64,000 nucleotides of DNA, taken from assembly GCF_964204865.1 (NCBI RefSeq), contig NC_135254.1, forward strand, positions 17,179,001 to 17,243,000, in the 5' to 3' direction. A program made the translations under genes and the position numbers. The stretch's first letter is position 1; each line of letters opens with the position of its first letter. Below are positions 23,501 to 38,500 of the stretch, in pieces. Under the pieces are notes generated by a model, which ran no database searches, was not told the origin of the DNA, and was given only the letters and a program-made list of their open reading frames with translations. This stretch comes from Styela clava. Its lineage: Eukaryota; Chordata; Ascidiacea; Stolidobranchia; Styelidae.

Positions 23501-26500
23501 TAGGCTACTGTAATTTTCAGTATTTTGGATATATAAATTTTTTGGTTTTAGTTCTCCTGTGTTTATAGTAACCTGACTTCACTTCGAAAACATGCACCTA
23601 GTCAAACAAATTTGAAGTATTTGTATATTTGATTTATTAGTCTTACTTTTGATGTCTGGAATTATGTCAGGACTTGTATTTATGTACAGTGTACACTTTC
23701 CTATATGCTTTGGGACATATCAACATTTGAAAACTAGGTCATCATCAATGTTCCCTTTTGGACTGTTCGATTGTATGACTTTTCATTCACACTCTCATCT
23801 ACAACAGTAAAATATATATATGGAACACTGGTACTTAACTTCCATAAATATACCCTTAATAATAAAGATTGCTATCTTTTAAATGTAAGGTATAGTTAGG
23901 GATGCCAATTTGAATAATTTTTGGTGGAATTTTCGTTACATTTGGTCACTGTATTATATCTTTGCAAGATTGTCAAATTTCCAATACTGGTAAATTCCAA
24001 ATTGTATTTGCAGAACAAGCAGAAAGGAAAAGGTTCTTTACTCTTGTTATTGTCACACACCACCATTAGTCTTTTTAACTCCTTATAGGCTATGTAATAA
24101 AACTAAAACTATTATAAACAGTCATGGGATTTATTGCCATCATAAATGATACCCACTGTTTGGAAAGCAATGAAGCGAGTCTGTCTTTTAGGGTGCCTGA
24201 GAATTATCACCTGCTATTATTCATCTAAAAGAAATAAATTTTTGTGAGATCACGAGACATACGGTAATTCTAAAGAAGTGTCATTTTATATTTCAGGTTA
24301 TAGCTTGACTAAATCCAAAATCGTGTCACCATATCCAAATAATTTAATATTTTGAATCCATTCTGAGATAATATTTTTGAATATGGATGATCGAATTTAT
24401 TTGAAATTGGGCATTTTTCAATAAAAAAATTTGCATAAATCATTGTAAAAAATTTTGTAATGTTCAGGTAAAGATTGTTTTGATTGGTTTTCTATTTTAC
24501 AGTGTCAGAAGTCGAATAAAATATATGACCATCATATTAAATAAACATAAACCATATAGATAATTTATTACCAAAAATATTTTAAATTCTTCTTTATTAA
24601 GTCATACTTACTTTTTTGAATAAAGTCGAAAATTTGTTACATTTTGGATATCTTTGGGTTTCAAAATATTATTTTCAATAATTGATAATATTGGTTGTTT
24701 AAAAATATGAATTTCAACCATACAGATAAATAAATGTTTTTATGATATTTGTCTATTCATTTAATGTTTAAAACATACAAATAATTCTTTGTGTCTTTTG
24801 ATTGGGCTAATTGAAAAGCTGTTCTGTAGGAAAATCCAGTGTCTAGATCCGTTAGCAGTAGAGTGTTAATAACTTTGTAAATAGTCTCATCAAGTTTTAT
24901 ATACACAACAAACAAGGAAACGCCAACAACCAACTTCCTCAACTATTCCTGATTATTATATTTGTTAGTGAGTTGTGACATTGTACATGGCTTTTTAAAA
25001 ACAACTTTATTTGACATGGACCTTAATATTCTTTTAAACTTTTTATCATATTTCATCTATAGTAAAACCATAATACATACTAGTATTTAACAACAGTGAT
25101 TTGGTAAATTTCAATAGTCTCACAGAGCTTATATCGAGGATGTTTAATGTCTACGCAATTCTGTGTATCTATGTTTTATACTCGATTGTCTCTTGAATTT
25201 TAAAATATTTTGAATAGTTCTGTACACCATATCATTAGAATGGTCTACCAGGTATTAAATAAATAATATAAATGATCAAATATTTTCTATAAAGCGCAAA
25301 TAAATTATGCTCATCAGCTGACAGCCAACAAGGTTAGATCAATTTATGCTTGTATCATTATATTTAACGGTAGATTAAAAGTTTATCTGATGATATGTAA
25401 ATTACTGCTTATTAATACATAGTATTGATCCACCAGCAAGTGCAAAAAATTTATAATGCGGTAGTTATTGCGGTACATTGCCAATGGAGAATTCCCTGCG
25501 GTTCATCGTTTTATTATCTAATTGCGGTATTTCTGTAAATTCTTTGTTAATTTTGGTGGGTTTTAGGAATATAGGTATCTATTTCATATCTTATTATTTT
25601 GAACAATGAACATATATGAAATTTAAAATAATAAATTTTCAAAAATAACATATAGGGTTTCAATTCCTCATAAATCTTTTACAATTACAGAACATTACTA
25701 GTGCAAAAACAGCCAGCTCTTGTTTTTCAGTATGCACCATATTTATTTCACATTATGAATCAATTTCATCTTTGGTATTTATTTATATCGATGGACATCC
25801 CCTTTACACTGCTATGCTATAATAAACTGTAAGGGATGTAATAAATTACCTTATTCCAACATTGCCCATTACCATGGAAATGCAAACAAACCATTTGACC
25901 ATTTGTTTCGCACACACACAAATGTTTACTTTAACATGTTGACTAGCCTATAAATCTACTTTAAAGATTTAATCTAAAAGCAAGAAAGTGATACTGAATT
26001 GAGTACTAGAGGGGTTTTTTTCCGTAATTTTTATCAAAAATATAAAGTATATTTAATACTTATAAATTTGAATAAAAAATCTGGATTTTTTTTAGGTAGT
26101 TTCTTATTGACAATAGAGATCATACATTTACATATGTACCAGTAAATTGTGTCATATACTAAAAATGTACCTCATAGCTAATTTACGGTAATCAAATGTT
26201 ACATAATTGTGTTTCCATTGCAATAATATCACAATATACAATGATAAATTGTAATCTCATAGCCTGAATCATTAAAAAAAAAATTTATAGTATACTTTAA
26301 AATATTTTAAATTTTAATATTTTTTGACATATTTTTGTTAGAAGATTTATAAGATATTTTTTATGATATAAGTATTTTTGAATTTATACAATTTTTTTTC
26401 AAGTCTGCATCTAATGAATAATTAAAACTATATCTAAACGAACCATACTTCTTAAACTACTGTTAAAACCATATTATTATTAATGTCAGTGCTTACTATT

Positions 26501-29500
26501 TTATTTGTTCACTAACCAGTATCTACGACGGATAATCCTCTTACTTTTTGTAATCTGATTTCTAATAACTAATACATTCTTATTCAAAAATAATCACTGT
26601 TCATTGCACAGGCAAATCTTCTTAGGCAACAGTTATGCATTATTTCAAACCTATTATTTTAAAGTTTTAAAACCTAACTAATTGATAAGCCACAGTTTTG
26701 TTCAATTAAAATATATTGGTATCCAGATTAACAGGTTTTTTTAGGAATGCGACATTTCAATGTCATTTAATATAACAATCTGTCATTGGGTTATTTATTC
26801 TATATCAAAAGTGTAGGCTACCTACATTTATGGAATGTTTTTATGAAATTGTAGTTGAGTAAATTATTTCTCTTTTGCTTTTCTCCGCAATTAAAATGGA
26901 ACAATTAATTTTGAATTTTCTTAACTTATAAAAATAAGTCTTCAAGGAAAAAGAACATTCGTTAATATTATTATTTTTGAACTCGGAGAGCAACGGGGCT
27001 CAATATCTCAAACCCTAATTGATCACAAGGGCACCAACTTTTTTACATACCCAGTGCTGAGCTAAGGAGTACTGGTACCAACATGAATCACTCGGGTCTG
27101 CGGTGGTGAACTAGATTTGTATTTTTAATTCAAATGATTAGATAATAAACTTCTGTTAATTTATGTTGTATAGGCCTATTGAACATTACTCTCATGTTAA
27201 TTTTGGTATGTTTTTAGGATATTAATCATTTTTGACAAGGTTGACATGTACGAGCGATTTATCATGGATGTTCAATGATGAAAAGCCCCGAGGCAATTAA
27301 AAACAGAAAAGTTGATACTCATTGTATATTGTAATCAGTTCTATATTTGTATTCTTCAAAATCTATGTCATCGCTACATATAAACATTCAATCGAATGAC
27401 ATGATTTGACCTTTTTTTAGCGAGGTTGACAATCAAAATTACCGGAACAGTCTGAATGATTTGATTTTATTTTCATATATTCGAGACGCTTTCATCCAGT
27501 TAGATATCTTAAATTCCATTTGCATTAAATGCATTTGACATCGTAATATTAACTTATTTCATTGGCATAAAATAGTAAAACAAATTTCGGTTCTTGTTAC
27601 TGTATGTGCAAGGGTTCAGTACTGGAATCTATTTAAAGTCTTGAAAACTTGTCAGTATTTTGGGATTCTGTAGTTTTGATAATTTCTCGTAGTAGTTTAT
27701 AGACTATAGATCAGGAATGGGCACGGCTTTTGGATCAGGGGCCAAAAATTTTGCCCACCTGGACTGGCAGGTCATGTAAGTATGACGTAGAGAGTTACAT
27801 TTTATGAACAATTTTACAGTGTTACAAAACCAACAATGGAAAACAATAAACCTCGTGCCAAAACTAAATTTAACCACAATCTCAAAAAATTCCTGGAGCT
27901 ATGTTTATCAAAAACATCAAAATTTGGTTTCAGTTCGGTCGTGGCAGCATCAGGCGGGCTAGATTGAATTACCTAGCGGGCCAGATCTGGCCCGAAGGCC
28001 GCACTTTAACCATGTCTGCTATAGATGAACCAGTTTTATAGTTGTAAATGCATTTAACCAACATGGTCAACAAGCTAGACTTTTTTCGATATTTTTTTGG
28101 AACATTGTCTGAAATTGTGTATTAGGGCCACATAACTTGGTGTTTTCGTAAAATTTCATACATACTTGGTACATGTTTTAAACTGTGTAAAAAGTATGGT
28201 ACAAAATGTGACTTGTGTAGCAATGCATTGCAAGATTTTTTGCACCAAGTCATCAATTAGGTAATATACAGTATCACATGAAGTATGAACATATAGGCAC
28301 AATGGTAATACCAGTGCTGTGTCAGATGCCATTCATTGACACTCACTTTGGAAATTGGTGGAAAACCCCAATTTTGGTGAACTGCAAAATTGGCAAAATT
28401 TGGGTAATACAACGCATTCAGAGGAAATATAAATAGCCTTCTGGAAAACATTTCTGGAACTTCGAAGCAATTTATCTGACGGCTAAAGGAAATCAGTTTC
28501 TCTCACAACATCAATAACAAACACATGAACCACAACCAATGCAGCGACACAATCCATAGGTCTAAATGGCAAATAAATGAGATAAAACTCGTCTTTATTT
28601 CTTTTTCAGGTGTTCATTGTGAAAATCATATGCAGAGAGAAGCATTTGAATTTGCAATCAGACAAGCATGTGATGCAGAGGAACACTGTGGAATATCAGT
28701 TACAATGTCTGGAACGCAAGAAGAGGTTGTCTATATATCAGTTTTGCTACTTATTTAGGAGTTCCCAATTTTTAAATGAAAAATTTCAAATTCATCAAAT
28801 TCTCTAAAAAATATTTCACCTAATCAGAATAATTTTCAAAGTTATTAGATATGATATTTTTTATGGGGACTTTATCTATGAACAAGGTTCTGTATATGCG
28901 GCCATTGATATGTAAGAAGTCCGAGTTTGTTGTTTGAAAAGACCGGATACTTTTTACTTTTACATATCCTACATAATTTTTTATTCTGTTGCGAGATAAA
29001 AATAGACTTTGTTTAAATTCTAAGATCGTAAAAAATAGGAAATCAATTTCCTCTCCTCGGGATAAATATGAAAAACCTGTTCTAATATATTCGAAATTGT
29101 ATTACCATATATCCTCCATGTAAGCAGAGTTTAAAACTCAAAAAAAAGTTGCCAAACTAAGGGGTCGTCGTCTTATGCGCCATAACTCTGACGTCACTAA
29201 AAATTCGGCTTATACACTCATAACTCTGATTGCACTCAAACGAAATGACATTAGGCTAACTTAATTCCAACAGCTCAGCTACAACTCGAACCACGCTTAC
29301 ACTGCGTTTTTTGATTCGTAGGGTCAGCTTATATGTGAATTTTTATAAATTTACCATTTTAGGACTGTTTCCAGGTTGGCTTATATGGGAGATCAGCTTA
29401 TATTCGAGGATACACGTTATTCGATTTTGGCAATCCCTGATACACCATATTTATAGGTTTCTGTGAACTATTTAGAAAATTGAAATCTCCATTAAATCGT

Positions 29501-32500
29501 TGGATTTTTGTTTTCCAGATCACTGCCGACTTTATCACTGATTATCTTTCCAATGGTTGCAAAACAATGTTGCAAACTAAAGTGAAAGGTGACGTTATCA
29601 AGAAATATAAAATGTGGGATGCAATATCCAAACGATTAGCTGGATCTGTTGAGGTGTGTATATCCTTGCAATAGGATTTTTCCTTTTATTTAGTTGTTTG
29701 CCATTGTGACTTAGGTGCCATTCTATGATAGAAATTTACTATCAAAATGTATTGTGAATATACTCAAATTTGACTGTAATTAGATTATGTTGACTATGGG
29801 ATGTCGGTATCTTGTGAAAATTCAATCTCCTTTCTATGCTAGGCAATGTGTAAAGTAAGAAAAAAGTTATTCTGTTACAGGTATGGGCCGTTTATAAACC
29901 ATGCTTTGAGATATTAATTTCTGAAACTCGTATAAAATATGAGTAATTCAGTTTGTTAGTTATTATTTCATTCAGGCTTTTTAAACGCGTATTTCTTATA
30001 TATCTAACAATCTGCTACTGAATGTGAGTTAATTCGATGATGAGCCAGTTATGATCAGCTGATAATGAAATCTAAAATTTGTTTTGGCATTATTCCATTT
30101 AATGATAATATCGATCTTTCTCATTTTTATATTTTAGCCCTAATAACAAAAAACCTGTGGCTATAACATGCTACCGTCATCAACGAATTTCTATTTTTAT
30201 ACTTTATTTTTAATATAGTTTTAACTCTTTTTCCTGGTTTGCCCTTTTGCAAACGAAATGATTATTTATAAAATTTATTATCGATTTTCGGCAGTTTTTT
30301 CAATAGTGTCATAATTGCAGCATTGTGGAACAAACGCATTGTTAATTTTTGACCGAACATGATTAGAGTCCCACTTTGGTGTTCACCTTATTTTTTAGGT
30401 TTTGTTTGCTTTTCTACTCCTGTAAAGAACATATAAGTAGATTTAAACCGTGCATTTATTTTATATTTATAACCTTTGGAGTTTGGTCGCATTTTGGAAT
30501 GATTTCATATTTTTGAAATATATTGCATCACATTACAGCACAATTTATTTGTCTTTGTGAAAAGACAAATAATTTGAGCACATTTCTAATAACATGGATG
30601 TCGCAACAGTTCGGTATTTCAGATGTCTTGTATTTAATTTGCTGTCAGTTAATTCCAAAAGAAAAACATAAAATATGTCAAGTTTTACTCTGTAAAAATT
30701 TTGTTTATTTGCTAAATCAATCAAATTTTGCTGACTAACAACAACATTCATATTTGTTGAAACTAAATTTCTTTCAATGCAAGACAGAGCTTTGAATTTC
30801 TGTTAGGACAGGTTTTATTGAATCAGTTTGAAACAGGCCAATGAAAAATAAATTCTTGTATGATCTATATTGTGATAGTTTAATAGTGCATGCCAGCACT
30901 TTTTATTTGAGGAAACGATCCTTTTTCACATGGTTGATGTATACACACGTTTGGGAACATATTCTCAATCTCAACAGAACATAACTTTTGTGCAAAGTGT
31001 CCTAGTTACTGTATATTTTGGGTACAATCATACACAAACAGAAGTCAGGATAAATTTTCTCCATTTTCTTAGGAGTAAGTAATTGAGAAATTGATTGTTT
31101 TTTTTTTTTAGGGTCACCCTGTATTTTTTTGTACAATAGCATATTACCGGTACCAGCATTTCACAACATTTTTAAAACATTTTTTTGTATTAAGAGATTT
31201 TTATAACTCATACATTTACAGAGCGTTGTTAAAGTTGACTATCCTCCTTTGGGACAGAAAGCAGAATCGGAAGCCGAAGCATTAAAATCACGAATGATGA
31301 GTTTGTTGCCACAAATTAATACAGTGTATGAAACGTTGTGCTCAGAAATAATAGGTAAAGCTTATATATACATAAAGATAAATTAAACAGCTTACGTATC
31401 ATGGATAAAGAACAATTGAATTTTATTCAATTTAAAATCAAAGGATTTCTCATTTTTTTCCTTTTTGTAAGCATATTTTCATAAATAGAATCTTATTAGA
31501 AAATAATTTGTAATATCATGCTTGAACTACCATCTTTCATCAGTGATTGGATGATTTTTGATATTGTGAATCAGTAATCTGCATGTAAGATATTTGTTAT
31601 ACATTCAAAAGCTTCTATTTTTTTGCGAATTATATATTTGTATATGTTCATTTGAACTTGTGGTCAAAAATGGCTCGATGAATTTTTAAAATTTTCATTA
31701 AAATTCTAAGATGTTATCATTGAATATTAAAAGGCCCTGTACAAGCAGCCACTGATAAGTAAGGGTCTACCATTCTTGGAAGGACCAGTATATTGCTGGA
31801 AGGACCAGTACTAGTTAGTACCTTGGCCATGGCACTCGACAGATTTCGTTTTTACATCCTTTGTTTTTTTTATCCTAAATCTCTATTTATTTTCTTCTAC
31901 AGCCAGCATGGATCCAAATTTTAATGATGATTTGGAGGCAAAAATTCTACCAAAAATTCCCGATCTTGTTACACGTATGGGAGATTCCGTAAGTTGATCT
32001 TTTGATTAAAATTTTCAATGAACTTCAATGGAAAAAAATAATTTATTTCACTGAAATTAGACTGTTTAATAGAGTCTTTTGTTACTTTATTTAAGATGTC
32101 ATTGTCGTTACGAGAGGTTCGAGATTTATTTATGTCGTTGATCGAAAGTGTTCAGCGCCAGACATTGAGTTCTCCTCAATTTGCGAATCATATCGATAGA
32201 TTTTTTCTTGATCATCTTGACGTTGCCCCAAGGTAAATATTATAATTTTTTTTTAGATAAATTTTGAAGTCTAGTAAGCAGTTTTTCATACAACTTTTAA
32301 TAAACTCAGTGTCCACAAATGAATCATTACAAACTTAATCTCAGGTCCAACTGTTAATAAAAATCTTGATACAACCAAATACTTCTATCAGGTTAATAGC
32401 AAAATAGTATCATACACAATACAAAATATGCTCATTGGATTTATTCACTATTGTTCGGTTTGAGTAGTCTATAACTGTTTAAAGTGTACATAAAAAAGTA

Positions 32501-35500
32501 TCATAGTAATAATAAAGAACTAAAGAATAATATCACAGCAAATACAACACAAAATTCCTCTTCAAGAACCAAAAAATTCTTCCCTAAGGGAATTAATAAA
32601 TAGAAATGAATAAGGGCAGACACTTCTAATGTTTATCCATACGCTTATGTATAATATTGAATTTTGACCTATAGCGCGCCATAGTTAAGAAACACCAAGT
32701 GTAAAACAAATACATTAGAATTGAACATTTGTATATGAATCTTTGGTTAGTAAATACCATCTGAAATATACCATTTGATTACAGAATACCAGTTATGATC
32801 AGGGGTAAATGTGTTTCATTGTCTCCTTTTGTTTTGCTTCATAATGGCCATCACTGTTAGATTAAGAAAGTTTATTTGACGTGCACAGCAAATAAGGTTT
32901 TTGTGGATTTTCCCCACTATGGAAACACTTGACTCATGAAGTTTAAATCACAATAAAATAAATTATTTCCACAATGACTCACAACTTTTTATTTGTACTG
33001 ATTGACAAGCTTGGTATTGGAAAATTTTCAATTGTATGGTGAAATTTATTTTGTTGTTGGTTATTTTGATCTATATTTAATTAGCATGAATTTCGTTTTT
33101 TGCGTCTGATCGAAAAATTTTTGGTGGTTTGGAATTTTTTTTTCAAAAGGATAATGGTGCAACACAATGATAAAAATAAATCAAGCTTATGTTGTATGTT
33201 ACGCTATGAATAAAACTGTGCTATTAAGTTACCTTAGTGAGGTACTCTGGTGTTTTTTTGATGTTAATAAATAAGTAAAAAAAAAAAAAATTTTCAATTT
33301 CAAAAATTATATCTTCTTCTTTATAACAGGAACCCAGAAATCATGACGAATGCATTTCAGACAGCCATTGGGAAGAAATCACTTTTTATGGTTCTGTCCG
33401 AAACATTTCCAAAAGTGGAATATACACAACATGAAGTTAAATTGTGTTTATTGTTACAAAAGGTATGGCTGTTGTTTTTATATTCATTCATTATTTCTAA
33501 ATGACGATTATTTCATGCTTTTTTGCTTTGAGCAAGTCACTTTACAAATATCCGAGGAGCTAATATTTTTGAAAACCCCAGATTTGTAACCAACACAGTA
33601 AAGGATGACATTATAACTGCTAGATCGGTGATTTTTAACAGGGGTTCCCCGGCCCTCAAGGATTCCACTAATACAGTCCATAGCTAAGAATAGTTTTCAA
33701 CTCAGCCATCCCAGAGTCTATATTAATATATGTATGTTTGTTAAATATAATCAAATCCTATTTAGGTTTGCCACTAATAGTAAACTTGCTACACTTGTAA
33801 CACTATCACACCCACAAAATATAAATAAATAAAATTAATAAAGCGAACATTTTGATCCTAACTATATCAGACATGTAACAATGTGTGAAATACCATATCC
33901 CTTTCTCTTTAGTTACCTATCATGCATAATTTATATCCTATATTTTGAAGAATCCATTATAAGTCTTGTTTTGCTGAGATTTTCCTTGATAAAATAGCCT
34001 TTTAGCGATGTCTATTTTAGGAAACACGTCTTTATTTTTCAGTTTATTTAACATAAATTATGATCTAAATTATGATTTTACAATGTGTTCATTAAGTCCT
34101 GTATTGAATTGGGTAAAAAAACTTTGATATGCTTCATTCAACTAATGGTGGACATATGAAGTTGTTAAATGAATTAATAAACACTGATTAAAATGTAACA
34201 AACCTTGTTAAGATCTATTGAGAACAACTGACCTCGTAACAAAATTTTGATTTTGATTGTTTAATGACTTTATGAACACCACTGTCCAATAGTTGGTATT
34301 CTTCTTCTTGCCAATTTAGTTCTATAATTCTTTTCATAGTTCTTTGGTGTGGCAAAATCATTCATAATTGTTACATTTTGTATTTTTTGAAAAGCAATAT
34401 TGAATACAAATTTTCTGCAGAGTTGTTCAACGTTTTGATGTTAATGTAGATTTTGGGATTAGATTACTTTTTATACTCCCAAGTAACTGTTTTATAGACT
34501 TGCCGTGTACTGTCATTTACGACATATTTTCTACCTCCATTCCAAAGAAAGTTTTGCATTATTAACATTTTATAAAAGTTGCCACATTAAAACAAAATTA
34601 ACTTTTGTCACATTTTGGGGTTTTAAAATAATCCCATTTTTGTAATAGTTTGATTCGAACAGCCAAACTTAAAAATGGACATAATGCAATACCTCTAAAA
34701 TTGAAACTAAACAGTTACAGCTTTGAAACCCAGATATAAAGGTGTTCCATAATGACAGAAAGGTACTCCCATAGTGTGTGTACCAGGTTTTTGGGGAGTT
34801 TTGCATAAGCTACTTTGCTTTCACTGTGGTGCAATGTGCTGAATCTCTAAGTTTGTTAGATACAGAATTTTAGCTAGCCTAAAATCTAGCGTAAACTAAT
34901 AATAAGGAAAAAATTTTAAAATTTCAGCTGACAAATTTTTCATTTTTATTTTTTATCTTAATCAATATATGTAATTTAGTCATTTTTTAAACTATTGTAA
35001 TTGTACAAATGTCAGTTATATATCATAAATTGATGTTTGCTAAAGTTTCACAAACTAATTTATTTCCAAGGCTTATTTTATAAAGCAAACAGAGCTTTTG
35101 TTAATGATAATTAACTACCGCAATCGCTCACAACGTCACATAGCCTAGGGCAAATATCTCACTAAACAATTGCAAAGTTGTTAGAAATGATCTATTGTTA
35201 AAGTTAGCCTATCATTTCGTTGTTGGTTGGTCAATGCTTGGTTATGGATAAACTGCTGTGATACTGACATTCTGTCTGTAAATTACGGTTCCACATGTAT
35301 TGATATATTTTATCATAGTACTATTTTTAACTTACCAAATCATGATGATTATGCTAATTATCATTGCAGCTTTTGCGCATAAAATGACACATAATATGCG
35401 GAATATTGCTGTTCAATTTATTCCCAAAATGTTCAAAAATAAAATGATTTAATACTTTTTTACATATTCATTTAACTGCCCAAATTCGTTCTTATGTATT

Positions 35501-38500
35501 ATTTGTACACGCTTTCAGGAGATGCATTTAGAAATAAATACATGATGAGATATTATTACATAAATCTAGAACATGATTTCAGCAAACAACTTTGATTTGT
35601 TTTTATTATCATGAAGTTTTTAATGTTTTACTGCGTGCTTCAATTAGTTATTTTTAGATTTATGATGCTTCGTTCATGTCATGTTTTGTGAAGTATTGTG
35701 CACTTGATCATGGAATAGTTTTTTTTTTTTAATTTTATCTTTTTGATTTTGTATATTATTTTATACATGTGGTGTTATTATAATTTTTGTAATATTATAA
35801 TTTTTGTAATTCGAGAGTATTTTTGGCATTTTCGTATGATATTTAAACATCCGAAATATTTTTGTTGGTGTGGTAGCATGACATTACGATTTTTACTTCA
35901 TTTAAAGCTGAGTTGCTTACCAAATGTCAAGTCATGCTTGTCTTTTAGAATTTAATTTCAGATTATTTTTGTGATGAAATTTGCGTCATTATCGTGTGAT
36001 ATGTTACTATTTTCTTTAGTAAATCCAAATTGCACAGTCACATATCTATAAGGAATGGCCAATAAATTTAGTTTAACCTAAAACTATTTGCTATTTTAAA
36101 ACTCACCAAAACCTGCAACTGCAATAATCACTGAAACTTGTAAAAGCCTACTAAAAAGACACCAAAATGTATAAAGACTGCCAAAAATTCTTTTAGTATG
36201 CTGAAACCTACTAAAACTGCCCGAAACTCACTGGGGCATAAAAAAACCTAAAACTTCCTATTTTTTGCCTATAGAGATGTAAAAAAATAACTGTTCCATG
36301 TTTTTTTTTACATTGCAAAATTGTAGTAGTCTAGTTTTGTCCAGTATGCAGCAAACGACTAGTCCACCATAATCAAAAAAATACATGCCTCCAAAATTCT
36401 ATCACTTTCACACATTCTTTACTTTTTCAGCTGCTGGATTCGGCGATTTGTACGTTTGAAATGTTATGTGGTGAATCTGTTGCAAAAAATGAAGGGAAAT
36501 TACAGGCCTCGAGTATTGCCAAGATACAAGGAAGAGTTCTCAAGGTATATATATTAACCCAACCGATGAATGGCTGCACTAAATATGTTATATAGATAAT
36601 TACATTTGTTTAATAACTATGCAAAGCAAGAGGTAGTGTTATGGAGCCCGTGAAGATATTTGACTATTATTTGCAGAGCCCCACGATAAATTTATAAAAA
36701 AAAAAATATTGTTACCTACTGATTAATGTTTCTGAGTAAATTAAAATTTAATGACTTGGAATCTTGGATGTACTTGCTGTTTCGTATTTAAAAAATATTC
36801 AGTATTTCAGTAAGTAAAACGAACAGCCCTAAAGTCCCTAGGTTTCTCTTGCGGAGCCAATAAACGAACTTGGATATTTCCATGTCTAACCTGGACTGGT
36901 AGCTGCAGAAGAGAATGATGTGCTTTATCATATAATCAAACCTTTTTGTATAATTCCTTCTTTTTCAGGATAAATATTTAAAATTTTATCTTGAATTAGT
37001 CACCAACTTCAGACAATTCACTTTCTGCTAGGTCAATTTAAATTCATGCATATTTTTATATAGATTTGAAATAACGCCAGTGGTTCTTAGAGTATGCTCT
37101 GCAAGGTAATTCAGAGGAAGTTGCAAAATTTTAATCCATTTCTCGCGATTAGAACTTGACATGAAATGATCATATCTGTTAGAAAGTACGATTTGATATA
37201 TCAGACATTGAGCCATGTTTATGTGCACAAAAACCTTCACATATATTATAAAACTTTTCTTAATATTTTATGTCGCTTTTTCAAGCTTTTTGCTTCAATC
37301 ACATAAGCAAACACTGGTATATAACGATTTGTAGAATCCACTATTTCATGGAAGGATCGGAATCTTTCCCGTTCGGCATTGTCTACCCAAATTATTTCAC
37401 CTTGGTCCTTGGGTGAGAGGTCAGCGATATTTAAACCTGAGATGTGTGATGTTTTCACCACTGGCCCATCTTGTCGTCCATAGGCAAAATAAAATCTTTC
37501 ATTTCAATACATTGTGATATGTATCACAAATAAAGGTAAATGTGTTGTGAATTTGGTAAATCTCGGAAACCCTTGCATATTACATTTTTCTAATTTTATT
37601 TTTCATTCAGAAACTCAATCATGACAATATCATACTCACAAAGAAATTCTTGAGAGGGGTAACATCCGATGTGACTTTTCGAATGCTTAGACATATGATA
37701 TACCATGATTCGAGAAATGTGAGTACATCAGTAGTTCTCAACCTTTATTTATTCTCTTGTGGCCCATTTCCGGCATCAAAGGAAATCTTAGGCCCACAAG
37801 ACTTTTAATACAGATTTTGAGTATCATTAAAGTGTTTTTCATGAATATAAACAATTAGTAAAAGCGTTAATGACCAAACTAATCCTTGTATCTATTTGTA
37901 AGCTTGTAAAGTTGAACTTTCAAATCTTGGGTATCAATTTCAGCCATAGGCCCCCAGTAAAAGAAAATCCGAGACCCATTTTCAAAATCCATATTGGGAA
38001 TAACTATACTACGTTGTTTCATCTCATTTATTGTTCTGTTTTATATAAACTCAATGCAAAATAATGCTATTCCATGAAGGGATTTTAAGAAATTATCCAG
38101 TAGATAGATGTAAAGGTTTTTTGTATAAAACTCGTCGTTTTTATCGTGGAATATATATGTGACAAATTTTGGGGGAAATTGATCTCTAACCAATAATGAT
38201 TTTTTAATAGATCTCTTCCAAGCTCTTGTTCCTAATTTTTCACAGAAATTGCGAAATTTTGAAGATTTCATCCCTTCAGATATGATGTCTTTCATGCCGA
38301 TTGCTAATATTTTCAAAGATGTAGTTACAGATCATATCAATGAACAAATTCAAATGCGTAAGCCTTAATATTTATGTTGATCCCTAAATATTATATCGCA
38401 ATTTCTCAATCTTTTGATCGAATAAAATTCCGCTATTGTTGTCATGAATATTTATTTTTTAACAAGACCTAAAAACATTTTGGAAGATCTGGAATTTGAT

